Source: Rugamonas apoptosis (GTDB lineage Bacteria; Pseudomonadota; Gammaproteobacteria; Burkholderiales; Burkholderiaceae_D). From it: 64,000 nucleotides of DNA. The notes under the pieces were generated by a model, which saw only the letters and a list, made by a program, of their open reading frames with translations, searched no databases and had not been told where the DNA came from. Positions 34,463-44,742 of this stretch are shown in pieces. A program made the translations under genes and the position numbers. The stretch covers positions 62,001 through 126,000 of the forward strand of contig NZ_JACEZU010000002.1 in NCBI RefSeq assembly GCF_014042355.1, written 5' to 3'. Numbering within the stretch: position 1 is the first letter of the stretch; every line of letters begins with the position of its first letter.

Positions 34463-35473
34463 TTACATGATGTGATGCCCCAGCCACCACGCGCAGGCAG
34501 CCACGAAAGCCGAGGCGGGAATGGTGAAGATCCACGCCCACACGATGTTGCCGGCCACGCCCCAGCGCACTGCCGACATCTTCTGGGCCGAGCCGACGCC
34601 GACGATGGCGCCGGTGATGGTGTGGGTGGTCGATACCGGCACGCCGAAGTGGCTGGCGATCAGCAGCGTGAGCGCACCGCCGGTTTCGGCGCAGAAGCCG
34701 CCCACCGGTTTGAGCTTGGTGATCTTCTGGCCCATGGTCTTGACGATGCGCCAGCCGCCGAACAGCGTGCCGGCCGAAATGGCCGTGTAGCACGACACGA
34801 TCACCCACATCGGTGGCGTCTTGTCGGTGGCGGCCACCTGGCCGGCCGCGATCAGCAGCATCCAGATGATACCGATGGTCTTTTGCGCGTCGTTGCCGCC
34901 GTGGCCCAGGCTGTAGCTGGCCGCCGACAGCAGTTGCAGGCGGCGGAACCAGCGGTCCACCTTGCGCGGCGTGGAGCGCACGAACACCCACGACACGATC
35001 AGCATGATCAGCGAGCCAAGAACAAAGCCCATCAGCGGCGACAGCACGATCCATTCCACGGTCTTGAGCAGGCCACCTCCGGCCAGCGCGCCAGTGCCCG
35101 ACTTGGCGACAGCGGCGCCCACCAGGCCGCCGATCAGCGCGTGCGAGGACGACGAGGGAATGCCGTAGTACCACGTAAACAGGTTCCAGGCGATGGCGCC
35201 CACCAGCGCGCCAAAGATCACGTACTGGTCCACCACACCGGGGTCGATGGTGCCCTTGCCCACCGTGGCCGCCACGCCCAGCCCCACCACGAAGATGGCG
35301 GTGAAGTTGAACAGCGCGGCCATGGCCACCGCCGTTTGCGGCTTGAGCACGCCGGTCGACACCACCGTCGCGATCGCGTTGGCGGCGTCATGGAAGCCGT
35401 TCATGAAGTCAAACACCAGCGCCAGGGCGATCAAAACGCCCAGCACGTAGATGCTTATTTGAAGGGTATGCAT
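34463..35473 (-). CDS. pit: Low-affinity inorganic phosphate transporter, PiT family
   Basis: A 336-residue polytopic protein with the two PiT signatures: ALVFDFMNGFHDAANAIATVVSTGVL near the N-terminus and SLGHGGNDAQKTIGII in the middle. A second-half VPVSTTHTITGAIVGVG repeats the internal duplication. It uses proton or cation symport of metal-phosphate. It is 57 nt downstream of its DUF47 partner gene on the same strand, the usual pit-accessory pairing. Confidence 0.94.
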   Translation of the reverse strand: MHTLQISIYVLGVLIALALVFDFMNGFHDAANAIATVVSTGVLKPQTAVAMAALFNFTAIFVVGLGVAATVGKGTIDPGVVDQYVIFGALVGAIAWNLFTWYYGIPSSSSHALIGGLVGAAVAKSGTGALAGGGLLKTVEWIVLSPLMGFVLGSLIMLIVSWVFVRSTPRKVDRWFRRLQLLSAASYSLGHGGNDAQKTIGIIWMLLIAAGQVAATDKTPPMWVIVSCYTAISAGTLFGGWRIVKTMGQKITKLKPVGGFCAETGGALTLLIASHFGVPVSTTHTITGAIVGVGSAQKMSAVRWGVAGNIVWAWIFTIPASAFVAACAWWLGHHIM

Positions 35474-35530
35474 GAATTGTTCTTTTCGATTTTGTCTGAT
35501 TCAGGACGTCGGCACCGCGGGTAGCGGCGC

Positions 35531-36157
35531 TTAGGCGTTTTCAACGATGATGCCTTCGATGATGTTGGCCACATCTTCGCAACGGTCGGTCACCGTTTCC
35601 AGGATCTCGTAGATGGCTTTCATCTTGATCAGGTGGCGCACGTCCGGTTCGTCGCGGAACAGCTTGGACATGGCGGCGCGCATCACGTGGTCGGCGTCCG
35701 ACTCCAGGCGGTCGATCTCTTCGCACACGGCCACGATCTGGCGCGAGTTGTCCATGTTGTGCAGCATGCCCACGGCTTCCTTGACCTTCTCGCAGCAGGC
35801 CAGCACCAGTTCGGCCAGGCGCTTGGCTTCCGGCGTGACGGCATGCAGGTCGTACAGCGACACGGTCTGGGCCGCGTCTTCCATCAAATCCAGGATGTCG
35901 TCCATGCGGGTGATCAGCTTGTGGATGTCGTCGCGGTCGAGCGGGGTGATGAAGGTCTTGTGCAACAGATCGACGGTGGCATAGGTGATCTTGTCGGCTT
36001 GCTTCTCGACGCCCTCAATGGCGTGCACACGGTTTTCCAGGTCGTCGAAATTGCTCATCAGGGCCAGCATTTCGCGCGCGCCTTTGACGCACAGGTCGGC
36101 GTGCTGGTTAAACAGGTCAAAAAATTTGCCCTCGGTGGGCATCAAACGTCCAAACAT
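35531..36157 (-). CDS. DUF47 family PhoU-like protein, Pit accessory
   Basis: A 208-residue all-helical cytoplasmic protein. MFGRLMPTEGKFFDLFNQHADL, EGVEKQADKITYATVDLLHKTFITPLDRDDIHKL and RLESDADHVMRAAMSKLF match the PhoU-like DUF47 family. These regulate the adjacent PiT transporter. GGAGAATGAC precedes ATG 36157. It is the first gene of a two-gene operon with pit. Confidence 0.92.
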   Translation of the reverse strand: MFGRLMPTEGKFFDLFNQHADLCVKGAREMLALMSNFDDLENRVHAIEGVEKQADKITYATVDLLHKTFITPLDRDDIHKLITRMDDILDLMEDAAQTVSLYDLHAVTPEAKRLAELVLACCEKVKEAVGMLHNMDNSRQIVAVCEEIDRLESDADHVMRAAMSKLFRDEPDVRHLIKMKAIYEILETVTDRCEDVANIIEGIIVENA

Positions 36158-36219
36158 GTCATTCTCCGTTGAGTATTTCGAGTTGCTTGGCCACCCGTCC
36201 AGACGGGCGGCGCGTGGGG

Positions 36220-37605
36220 TTAGTCGCCTTGGTAAAGCGCCAGGTTACCGACATAATTGCCAAACTTGGTGTATTGGCCTATCCAGGTCAGGCGCACGGC
36301 GCCAATCGGGCCGTTACGCTGTTTGCCGATAATAATCTCGGCCGTGCCTTTATCGGGCGAGTCCGGGTTATAGACCTCGTCGCGATACAGGAAAATGATG
36401 ACGTCCGCGTCCTGCTCGATAGCGCCGGATTCGCGCAAGTCGGACATGACGGGACGTTTATTGGGGCGTTGTTCCAGCGAGCGGTTCAGCTGGGACAAGG
36501 CGATCACGGGGCACTGCAATTCCTTGGCCAGGCCCTTGAGGCTACGCGAGATTTCCGAAATTTCGGAGGCGCGGTTGTCGCCGGCCGTGGAACCGGTCAT
36601 CAGCTGCAAGTAGTCGACGATGATCAGGCCCAGCTTGCCGCACTGGCGCGACAGGCGCCGGGCGCGGGCCCGCATCTCGATCGGGTTCAAGGCCGGGGTT
36701 TCGTCGATGAACAGCTGGGCGTCGTTCATCTTCTGGATGGCGTGCGTCAAGCGCGGCCAATCCTCGTCGTTCAGGCGGCCCGTGCGCAGGCGGTGCTGGT
36801 CGAGCTGGCCCACGGAACCGAGCATACGCATGGCCAGCTGGGCGCCGCCCATCTCCATCGAGAAAATCGCCACCGGCAAACCCGCTTCGATTGCCACGTT
36901 CTCGCCAATGTTGACGGAGAACGCCGTCTTGCCCATCGATGGACGGCCGGCCACGATCACCAGGTCGCCCGGCTGCAAACCGGACGTCATGCGGTCCAGG
37001 TCGATGAAACCGGTCGGCACGCCCGTGATTTCACTCTGGTTGTCGCGGCTGTAGAGCTCGTCGATGCGCTCGACCACCTGGGTCAGCAGCGGCTGCACGG
37101 CGGTCCAGCCGGCGGCGCCGCGGGCGCCCTGCTCGGCGATGGCGAAGATCTTCGATTCGGCCTCGTCCAGCATCTGCTTGACCTCCTTGCCCTGCGGGCT
37201 GAAGGCCTGGCCGGAGATTTCGTCGGCCACCGTGATGAGCTGGCGCAGGATGCCGCGATCGCGCACGATCTCGGCATAACGGCGAATGTTGGCCGCCGAT
37301 GGCGTGTTTTGCGCCATCGCATTCAAATAACTCAAGCCCCCCACATCGTCCGCCTTGCCCAGCTGGGTCAGGGCTTCGAACACGGTGATCACGTCGGCCG
37401 GCTTGGATGCGTTGATCAGCCGCACGATCTGTTCGAAGATCAAACGGTGGTCGTAACGGTAAAAGTCTTCCGCATGCATGAAGTCGGCGATGCGGTCAAA
37501 CGCCGCATTGTCACGCAACAAGCCACCGATCACAGACTGTTCTGCTTCGATGGAATGCGGTGGGATGCGGAGTGAATCGACTTGTGGATCTGGGGGGGCA
37601 TTCAT
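36220..37605 (-). CDS. dnaB: Replicative DNA helicase DnaB
   Basis: A 461-residue hexameric helicase. The N-terminal domain (PHSIEAEQSVIGGLL, then DFYRYDHRLIFEQI) and the RecA-like domain with Walker A GRPSMGKT (about 218-225), Walker B LIIVDYLQLM and SQLNRSLEQRPNKRP are intact. ATG 37605 is chosen because upstream codons are not conserved. A consensus TATAAT lies only 7 nt upstream, so the message may be leaderless. It follows rplI as in many betaproteobacteria. No intein is seen. Confidence 0.96.
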   Translation of the reverse strand: MNAPPDPQVDSLRIPPHSIEAEQSVIGGLLRDNAAFDRIADFMHAEDFYRYDHRLIFEQIVRLINASKPADVITVFEALTQLGKADDVGGLSYLNAMAQNTPSAANIRRYAEIVRDRGILRQLITVADEISGQAFSPQGKEVKQMLDEAESKIFAIAEQGARGAAGWTAVQPLLTQVVERIDELYSRDNQSEITGVPTGFIDLDRMTSGLQPGDLVIVAGRPSMGKTAFSVNIGENVAIEAGLPVAIFSMEMGGAQLAMRMLGSVGQLDQHRLRTGRLNDEDWPRLTHAIQKMNDAQLFIDETPALNPIEMRARARRLSRQCGKLGLIIVDYLQLMTGSTAGDNRASEISEISRSLKGLAKELQCPVIALSQLNRSLEQRPNKRPVMSDLRESGAIEQDADVIIFLYRDEVYNPDSPDKGTAEIIIGKQRNGPIGAVRLTWIGQYTKFGNYVGNLALYQGD

Positions 37606-37612
37606 GGCGCGA

Positions 37613-37618
37613 ATTATA
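37613..37618 (-). promoter_or_regulatory. Consensus -10 box directly before dnaB
   Basis: TATAAT on the minus strand ends 7 nt before ATG 37605. Transcription would start at or within a base or two of the start codon. The -35 is weak. Confidence 0.55.
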
Positions 37619-37758
37619 CCTGCATAGTCACCCGCCAAAAATTATTGGCGAGAAAAAATTTCGTAGCTTGGCTACAAACATCAGGCCGCGCCACAGGCCG
37701 GCCGGCAAGGCCATGCTGCAGAGCAACATCTTGCAAAATAAGCCAGTGGGACGCCCAT

Positions 37759-37788
37759 AGAAAAAGCCGGGCGAACCCGGCTTTTTCT
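37759..37788. terminator. Bidirectional hairpin terminator between rplI and dnaB
   Basis: A 13-bp stem AGAAAAAGCCGGG / CCCGGCTTTTTCT with loop CGAA gives a T run on either strand, about 45 nt after the rplI stop. It separates the ribosomal genes from dnaB. Confidence 0.88.
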
Positions 37789-37833
37789 GGCATGGCGGCG
37801 GGCGTCGCCGCCCGCGCATGATGCGTTTGTTAC

Positions 37834-38286
37834 TTAGGCAGCTTCGCCCACGACAGCAACGGTCACTTCCACCACCACGTCGGTGTGCAGAGCGACGGTC
37901 ACTGGGTGCTCGCCGACGGTCTTCAGAGGACCGGTAGGCATGCGCACGGCAGCTTTTTCAACGGCGAAACCAGCTTTGGTCAGGGCTTCAGCGATGTCGA
38001 AGTTGGTCACGGAACCGAACAGACGGCCGTCCACGCCCGCTTTTTGCGACACGGTCACGGTCATGCCGTTCAGCTTCTCGCCTTGGGCTTGCGCAGCGGC
38101 CAGCTTGGCGGCAGCAGCTTTTTCCAGTTCAGCGCGCTTGACTTCGAATTCCGCCACAGCCGACGCGGTAGCGCGGCGAGCCATTTTTTGCGGGATCAGG
38201 AAGTTACGTGCGTAACCGTCTTTAACTTTAACGACTTCACCCAGGTTGCCCAGGTTGACGACTTTTTCCAACAGAATGATTTGCAT
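37834..38286 (-). CDS. rplI: 50S ribosomal protein L9
   Basis: A 150-residue protein with [32 protein letters not shown], the L9 signature, a central helix and the C-terminal domain ([16 protein letters not shown]). Normal length. GGAGAG precedes the start. Third gene after rpsR and priB. Confidence 0.97.
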   Translation of the reverse strand: MQIILLEKVVNLGNLGEVVKVKDGYARNFLIPQKMARRATASAVAEFEVKRAELEKAAAAKLAAAQAQGEKLNGMTVTVSQKAGVDGRLFGSVTNFDIAEALTKAGFAVEKAAVRMPTGPLKTVGEHPVTVALHTDVVVEVTVAVVGEAA

Positions 38287-38319
38287 AGTTCTCTCCAGGA
38301 TCTTATCTAGACGACGCGA

Positions 38320-38610
38320 TTAAGCGTTGTGCAGATCGGTGTATGGCAGCAGCGCGAGGTAGCGAGCGCGCTTGATTGCGGTGTCAACTTGACGCTGGTA
38401 GTGCGCCTTGGTACCGGTCAGACGTGCTGGCATGATCTTGCCGTTTTCCTGGACGAAGTCCTTGAGCGTGTCTACGTCTTTGTAGTCCACTTGTTCCACG
38501 TGAGCGGCCGTGAAGCGGCAGAACTTCTTACGTTTGAACAGTGGGTTTTGTTGCTTGCGCTTTTCTTTCAGCTTGAGCTTGTTTTTGTCGAACTTTTTAC
38601 CGAATGCCAT
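38320..38610 (-). CDS. rpsR: 30S ribosomal protein S18
   Basis: A 96-residue protein. The S18 core [21 protein letters not shown] and [30 protein letters not shown] is complete; the N-terminus is Lys-rich ([18 protein letters not shown]). It lacks the Cys cluster. CAGGAGCC precedes ATG 38610. Confidence 0.97.
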   Translation of the reverse strand: MAFGKKFDKNKLKLKEKRKQQNPLFKRKKFCRFTAAHVEQVDYKDVDTLKDFVQENGKIMPARLTGTKAHYQRQVDTAIKRARYLALLPYTDLHNA

Positions 38611-38625
38611 TTTAGGCTCCTGTAT

Positions 38626-38934
38626 CTAAATAGGTGCGCTGTCTGCGACAGCACGAAAATCAATGATGTGAAATACCAGGCTTTTGCTATTGCGGCTTTT
38701 CTTGTTCAGAAATCCCGTGAACTGATACACGCCTCCCAGTGGCGCCTGGCTGAAACGGTTCGAAATGTCGCCCGCGGCGACCGCGGACACTTCAAACTCG
38801 CTCAACCGGGCGATGCCCGCCTCCATCTGCTGCGACTGATGCTGTAACACAGCATTGACGATCGGCATGCCGGCCGGGGTGTACCTGATGGTGTCCCGTT
38901 CGGCGATGAGGGCAGTAAACTGGAGCTGGTTCAG
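38626..38934 (-). CDS. priB: Primosomal replication protein PriB, CTG start
   Basis: A 102-residue OB-fold ssDNA-binding protein that helps load DnaB at restart. Counting from the first ATG (38868) gives only 80 residues and removes the first OB strand. The same frame continues upstream with NQLQFTALIAERDTIRYTPAG, matching the PriB N-terminus, and the only plausible start is CTG 38934, with AGGA 7 nt before it. It lies between rpsF and rpsR as usual. Later motifs MPIVNAVLQHQS and GGVYQFTGFLNKKSRNSKSLVFHI are intact. Confidence 0.88.
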   Translation of the reverse strand: MNQLQFTALIAERDTIRYTPAGMPIVNAVLQHQSQQMEAGIARLSEFEVSAVAAGDISNRFSQAPLGGVYQFTGFLNKKSRNSKSLVFHIIDFRAVADSAPI

Positions 38935-38951
38935 CTCGGAATCCTGTTCAA

Positions 38952-39338
38952 TTAAGCGGCTGGAGCAGCGGCTGCTGCTGGAGCTTCAGCGCGATGGGAT
39001 TTCGCTGCATCTTCACGCTGTACCGACTTCATCATTGGCGAAGGAGCGGTTTCCGCTTTCTTCATCTTGACGGTCAGATGACGCAGCACGGCATCATTGA
39101 ATTTGAATGCGGTTTCCAGCTCGACCAGGGTCTCGTTGTCGCATTCGATGTTCATGCAGATGTAGTGTGCTTTGGCCAGTTTCTGGATCGAGTAAGCCAT
39201 TTGACGACGGCCCCAATCTTCAACACGGTGTACCGAACCGCCGCGGGTGGTTACGCTGGCTTTGTAACGTTCGATCATGGCGGGCACTTGCTCGCTCTGG
39301 TCCGGATGGACGATAAATACTATTTCATAGTGACGCAT
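38952..39338 (-). CDS. rpsF: 30S ribosomal protein S6
   Basis: A 128-residue protein starting [19 protein letters not shown] with [19 protein letters not shown] and [12 protein letters not shown]. The C-terminal 25 residues are Ala-rich and acidic/basic mixed, as often in proteobacterial S6. AGGGAG lies 8 nt before ATG 39338; the longer upstream frame is not coding. It is the first gene of rpsF-priB-rpsR-rplI. Confidence 0.97.
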   Translation of the reverse strand: MRHYEIVFIVHPDQSEQVPAMIERYKASVTTRGGSVHRVEDWGRRQMAYSIQKLAKAHYICMNIECDNETLVELETAFKFNDAVLRHLTVKMKKAETAPSPMMKSVQREDAAKSHRAEAPAAAAAPAA

Positions 39339-39411
39339 GCAAACTCCCTTAAGGACTGTGAAAATAGCCCACCCTGGCGTCAAGACAGGTGTGGGAAGAG
39401 GTAAGCCCGCG

Positions 39412-39440
39412 ACTATAGCAGCTTTCCCGCCAAAACTCAA
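39412..39440 (-). promoter_or_regulatory. Sigma70 promoter of the rpsF operon
   Basis: On the minus strand TTGAGT (39435-39440) and TATAGT (39412-39417) are separated by 17 nt, about 75 nt before rpsF. Confidence 0.75.
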
Positions 39441-39558
39441 CTCCGGCCTCGCTTTCGCCCGGGACGGGGGCCGCGCGGGGATGTGCGGGGGCCTTGCGCA
39501 CGTTTTTTTCACATTATTTCGCCCAAAGCAAGAAATCCCTCTTGCAAACCCAGGCGCA

Positions 39559-39591
39559 CTGTACAAAAATACAGACTGTCTATATCCACAG
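39559..39591 (+). promoter_or_regulatory. Two tandem LexA (SOS) boxes upstream of lexA
   Basis: CTGTACAAAAATACAG (39559-39574) and CTGTCTATATCCACAG (39576-39591) both fit CTG-N10-CAG and are one base apart, ending 14 nt before ATG 39606. This is the autoregulatory arrangement known for lexA of enterobacteria. Confidence 0.9.
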
Positions 39592-39605
39592 CCCCTGGCG
39601 CCCCC

Positions 39606-40244
39606 ATGATTAAGCTCACCGCACGGCAAGAACAAATTCTCAACCTGATCAAGGATGCCATCGAAAACACCGGCTTCCCTCCCACCCGCGCGGAAATCGC
39701 GAACGAACTGGGCTTCAAATCGGCCAACGCGGCCGAGGAGCACTTGCAGGCGCTGGCGCGCAAGGGCGCCATCGAAATCGCGGCCGGCACCTCGCGCGGC
39801 ATCCGCCTGCTGGGCCAGCACGCGGAAGCGGCGGCGCATAAAGTGGCCGCCACCGTGATGATGTCGCTGCCCCTGATCGGCCGCGTGGCGGCCGGCTCGC
39901 CCATCCTGGCGCAGGAAAACCTGGAAACCAGCTACAGCGTGGACCCGGCCCTGTTCTCGGCCAGGCCCGACTTCCTGCTCAAGGTGCGGGGCGAATCGAT
40001 GCGCGACGCCGGCATCATGGATGGCGACCTGCTGGCCGTGAAGAAAGTGGACAGCGCCAAGAATGGCCAGATCGTCGTGGCCCGGATCGGCAACGATGTC
40101 ACCGTCAAGCGCTACCGCAAGACCGGTTCCACCATTGAACTGCTGCCGGAGAATCCCGACTTCAAGATCATCAAAGTCGATCCGGAGGCGGACGAGTTCG
40201 CGCTCGAAGGCTTGGCTGTGGGCTTGATGCGCACCTGGCACTAA
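39606..40244 (+). CDS. lexA: SOS repressor LexA
   Basis: A 212-residue repressor. The N-terminal winged helix has [25 protein letters not shown]. The self-cleavage bond is Ala96-Gly97 (RVAAGSP), and the catalytic dyad is Ser131 (GESMRD) and Lys168 (VTVKRY). All residues for autoproteolysis are present. Two SOS boxes upstream imply autoregulation. It is divergent from rpsF and convergent with metZ. Confidence 0.97.
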   Translation: MIKLTARQEQILNLIKDAIENTGFPPTRAEIANELGFKSANAAEEHLQALARKGAIEIAAGTSRGIRLLGQHAEAAAHKVAATVMMSLPLIGRVAAGSPILAQENLETSYSVDPALFSARPDFLLKVRGESMRDAGIMDGDLLAVKKVDSAKNGQIVVARIGNDVTVKRYRKTGSTIELLPENPDFKIIKVDPEADEFALEGLAVGLMRTWH

Positions 40245-40246
40245 AT

Positions 40247-40306
40247 AAAAATGGGGACGGACCCCAATTTCAGGCACGCCTGAAATTGGGGTCCGTCCCC
40301 ATTTTT
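40247..40306. terminator. Perfect 29-bp inverted repeat between convergent lexA and metZ
   Basis: Arms 40247-40275 and 40278-40306 are perfect complements with a 2-nt loop. The arms begin with A5 and end with T5-6, so it can end transcription from both sides. The inner sequence GGGGACGGACCCC is itself palindromic. The length suggests a REP-like element reused as a terminator. Confidence 0.85.
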
Positions 40307-40313
40307 TGGTGGC

Positions 40314-41558
40314 TCAGCAGCCAGCCAGCGCGGCGCGGAAGTCGTCCAGCAAGTCCACCTCATCCTCGATACCCACCGACACCCGGATCAGCGATTCCGC
40401 GATGCCCATCGAGGCGCGGCGCACGGGGCCCATTTCGTAGAAGATGGTGTGCGCCACCGGAATGATCAGCGTGCGCGTGTCGCCCAGGTTGCTGGCCGGG
40501 ATGGCCAGCTTGAGCCGGTTCAGGAAATCGAAGCAGTCGATCCCATCCTTCAACTCAAAACTGAGCAGCGAACCGTACGAGCGGAACAGCTCGCCCGAAA
40601 TACCGTGTTGCGGGTGCGTTGCCAGGCCGGGGTAGTAGACGGCCGCTACCCGCTCATCCGCTTCCAGCAAGCGCGCCAAGGCCAGCGCGTTGGAGCTGGT
40701 GCGCTCCATGCGCAGCGCCAGCGTTTCCGCACCGACGGCGATGTGGTGCGCCGCTTCCGGCGCCAGCGAGGCACCGAAGTCGCGCAAGCCCTTGGCGCGG
40801 ATCTGCGCCAGCCCCCACTGCGCGGGCGCGGCTTTCTTGTAGTTCTCGTAAATGTGCGGGTACTGGTTCCAGTCGTAGACGCCGGTATCGGTCAGGCTGC
40901 CACCCAGCGCGTTGCCGTGGCCGCCGATCGACTTGGTCAGCGCGTTCACCACCAGGCCCGCGCCCACATCCTTGGGACGGAACAGATAAGGCGTGGTCAT
41001 GGTGTTGTCGACCACGTACAGGATGCCGCGCGCCTGGCACAGCTCGCCGATACGTTTCAAGTCCGCCACCTGGGTGCGCGGGTTGGCGATGGTTTCCACG
41101 AACACGATGCGGGTGGCCGGCGTCAGCGCCGCTTCCACGTTGGCCACGTCGGTGGCGTCCACGAAGGCCACGTCCACGCCCTGCCCGGCCGTGGTCTGCC
41201 ACAGGCTGTTGGTATTGCCGAACAAGAAGGCCGACGACACCACATGGTCGCCCGCCCGCAACAACGCCTGGAACACGGCGCCAATCGCGCCCATGCCGGT
41301 GGCGAAGCAGATCGTACCCACGCCCTGCTCCATCTTGGTGACCTTGTCTTCCAGGGCGGAGATGGTGGGATTGCCCTGGCGGCCATAACGGAAGCCGGGC
41401 TCCTTGCCCTGGAACACGGAAGCCAGCTGGCGCGCGTCGCCATAACCGAACGCCACCGAGGTGTGGATGGGCTTGTGCAGCGAACCGTGCTCGATGCCCT
41501 TCTGGCGGTCGTTGTGCAAGATGGTGGTGGTGAAGCCGTAGTTTTTCTTGTCGTTCAT
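40314..41558 (-). CDS. metZ: Cys/Met-metabolism PLP enzyme, O-succinylhomoserine sulfhydrylase-like
   Basis: A 414-residue enzyme of the cystathionine gamma-synthase family. GFRYGRQGNPTISALEDKVTKMEQG, then VVDNTMTTPYLFRP and VNALTKSIGGHGNALGG with the PLP-binding Lys are intact. It would condense an activated homoserine with sulfide or Cys in methionine synthesis. The cvpA-purF-metZ order matches the arrangement known in pseudomonads and supports the metZ name, though cystathionine gamma-synthase or lyase activity is possible. It starts 60 nt after the purF stop. Confidence 0.85.
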   Translation of the reverse strand: MNDKKNYGFTTTILHNDRQKGIEHGSLHKPIHTSVAFGYGDARQLASVFQGKEPGFRYGRQGNPTISALEDKVTKMEQGVGTICFATGMGAIGAVFQALLRAGDHVVSSAFLFGNTNSLWQTTAGQGVDVAFVDATDVANVEAALTPATRIVFVETIANPRTQVADLKRIGELCQARGILYVVDNTMTTPYLFRPKDVGAGLVVNALTKSIGGHGNALGGSLTDTGVYDWNQYPHIYENYKKAAPAQWGLAQIRAKGLRDFGASLAPEAAHHIAVGAETLALRMERTSSNALALARLLEADERVAAVYYPGLATHPQHGISGELFRSYGSLLSFELKDGIDCFDFLNRLKLAIPASNLGDTRTLIIPVAHTIFYEMGPVRRASMGIAESLIRVSVGIEDEVDLLDDFRAALAGC

Positions 41559-41616
41559 GTCGAATCCGAATACAAAAAACCCGGCGCGGGCTGGGGCCGG
41601 CGCCGGGTGGGAACGC

Positions 41617-43140
<1,524 letters not shown>

Positions 43141-43177
43141 GGTGTGCTCCTAGACTGGTACTACTGATTTAAAGAAT

Positions 43178-43666
43178 TCAAAAATTCACATGCTGCGCCA
43201 GCGCAGCAGGCAGGAAAGGCTTGACGGTGCGGGCCCCGGTTTCCGCCAGCGGACTCAACAGCGCATCGCGCCAGAACGGCTGGTGGGGGATAGTCGTCAT
43301 GCCGCACAGGATCACCACCGTCAACACGATCACCAGCCCCCGTCCCAGGCCGAACAGGCCGCCCAGGCCGCGGTCGACCAGGCTCAGGCCGCCGGCCTGC
43401 ACCAGCGCGTCCAGCGCCATGGTGAGCAGGCCCATCAAAATCCGCACGCCGATGAACAGCGCGATAAACGCCAAGATCAAGCGCACCACCTGGCCCGGCA
43501 CCACCGCCGGCAACCATTGTGCCAGCGTGGCGCTGTAGGCGTTGGCCGCGATGAAGGCGATGATCCAGCTGGCCAGCGAAAACATTTCCTTGACCAGGCC
43601 GCGCATGGTACTGATGACGATGGAAGTGATCAACACGAAGATCACCAGGTAATCGAATAAAGTCAC
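43178..43666 (-). CDS. cvpA: CvpA family membrane protein
   Basis: A 162-residue protein with four membrane segments (DYLVIFVLITSIVISTMRG, LASWIIAFIAANAYS, LILAFIALFIGVRIL, GLFGLGRGLVIVLTVVILCG). CvpA is needed for colicin V production in E. coli and often sits before purF. The start is GTG 43666. Biochemical role is not well defined. Confidence 0.93.
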   Translation of the reverse strand: MTLFDYLVIFVLITSIVISTMRGLVKEMFSLASWIIAFIAANAYSATLAQWLPAVVPGQVVRLILAFIALFIGVRILMGLLTMALDALVQAGGLSLVDRGLGGLFGLGRGLVIVLTVVILCGMTTIPHQPFWRDALLSPLAETGARTVKPFLPAALAQHVNF

Positions 43667-43685
43667 GTCCGTACTATCCGTCGCG

Positions 43686-44720
43686 TCACACCGGCACCAG
43701 GCTGCCGTTCAAGCCCATCCTGGCCAGCTTGGCGCGCACTTTTTCCGCCTCTTCCTTGCTGGAGAACGGCCCCACGCGCACGCGGGTGCGTTCGCCCGAC
43801 TGGGTCGGCACTTTCTGCGTGAACGACTTGATGCCGGCGCCGCGCAGCTTTTCCTGCAATTCATCCACCTTGTCCTGGGCGGTCAGCGCGGCCACCTGCA
43901 GCACGTATTTCTGGCCAGCCGCTTCGGCCGGCTTGGACGGCTTGCCTTCCAGGATGGCCATGGCGCGCGCCGCGTCGTCGCCCGACTTGGCGTCATCCTT
44001 GGCCGGCTTGGCGTCGGCCTTGTGTTCCTGCCTGGCTTCCGCCTTCGCTTCCAGCTTGGGCTCGGCCTTCGCTTCCTGCTTGTGTTCAGGCTTGGCTTCC
44101 GCCTTGGCCTCGGCCTTCACTTCCGCCTTGGGCGGTTTCACTTCCGCCTTGGGCAGCTCGGCCACCGGCAAGCTTTCCCTGACCTTGGCGGGCGCCAGCT
44201 TGGCCTCGGCGGCAGCGGGCTTGGGTTCGGCGGCGGGCTTGGCTTCGGCCACTGGCTTGGGCTCGGCCGCCGGCTTGGATTCGGCCACGGCGGGCGCCGG
44301 TTTGGCCGGAGTGGCCTTGGCCGGCACGCTCACGATTTCTTCAGTATTGTCCAAAGCGGCGCTGGCCGCCACCGCTGCGGCGGCCGGCAGCTCGCCGCTC
44401 TTGTCCTTGGACGGAATCTTGATGTCGATATCCGACGACAAGGGCTTGGGCTCGGAATCGAGCACCATGGGCAAGCCCACGGCCACCGCCAGCGCCAGGG
44501 CGATAGCCCCCACCAGGCGGCGGCGCGCACGTTTTTTTTCCGGCAAAACAGGATCGGCCGCCTCGGCGTCGGCACGCGAGCGGCCCTTGCCGCCGGCGGA
44601 CGAAGCGCGCTTGGAGCGGGCACGTTCCGTGGCGGCCTGGTCTTCCGCGCGCGTATAGTGGCCGCTATCTTCGCCAGCGGATTCTTGCTTGTTTTTACTG
44701 AGTTTCGAGAACAAGCCCAT
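43686..44720 (-). CDS. SPOR domain protein (DedD-like)
   Basis: A 344-residue protein. A short cytoplasmic N-terminus with Lys/Arg precedes one membrane segment (about 70-88). A long Ala/Lys/Glu/Pro repeat spacer follows, and the C-terminal SPOR domain (YVLQVAALTAQDKVDELQEKL, then VRVGPFSSKEEAEKV) binds denuded septal peptidoglycan. The longer upstream frame overlaps folC and is not coding; ATG 44720 starts MGLFSKLSK. Probably a division protein. Confidence 0.88.
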   Translation of the reverse strand: MGLFSKLSKNKQESAGEDSGHYTRAEDQAATERARSKRASSAGGKGRSRADAEAADPVLPEKKRARRRLVGAIALALAVAVGLPMVLDSEPKPLSSDIDIKIPSKDKSGELPAAAAVAASAALDNTEEIVSVPAKATPAKPAPAVAESKPAAEPKPVAEAKPAAEPKPAAAEAKLAPAKVRESLPVAELPKAEVKPPKAEVKAEAKAEAKPEHKQEAKAEPKLEAKAEARQEHKADAKPAKDDAKSGDDAARAMAILEGKPSKPAEAAGQKYVLQVAALTAQDKVDELQEKLRGAGIKSFTQKVPTQSGERTRVRVGPFSSKEEAEKVRAKLARMGLNGSLVPV

Positions 44721-44742
44721 GCGTGATTTCAGTCGATTGCGT

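Noticed and set aside
38626-38868. Short 80-residue priB from the first ATG
   Set aside because: It would lose the first OB-fold strand; PriB-like sequence continues upstream to CTG 38934.
40314-41558. Naming the enzyme as cystathionine gamma-synthase (metB)
   Set aside because: Sequence alone does not separate the subfamilies; the cvpA-purF neighbourhood favours metZ, which is kept with reduced confidence.
43686-44720. Ala/Lys/Glu repeats in the SPOR protein as a histone H1-like protein
   Set aside because: The membrane segment and C-terminal SPOR domain place it in the DedD-like family; the repeat is a periplasmic spacer.
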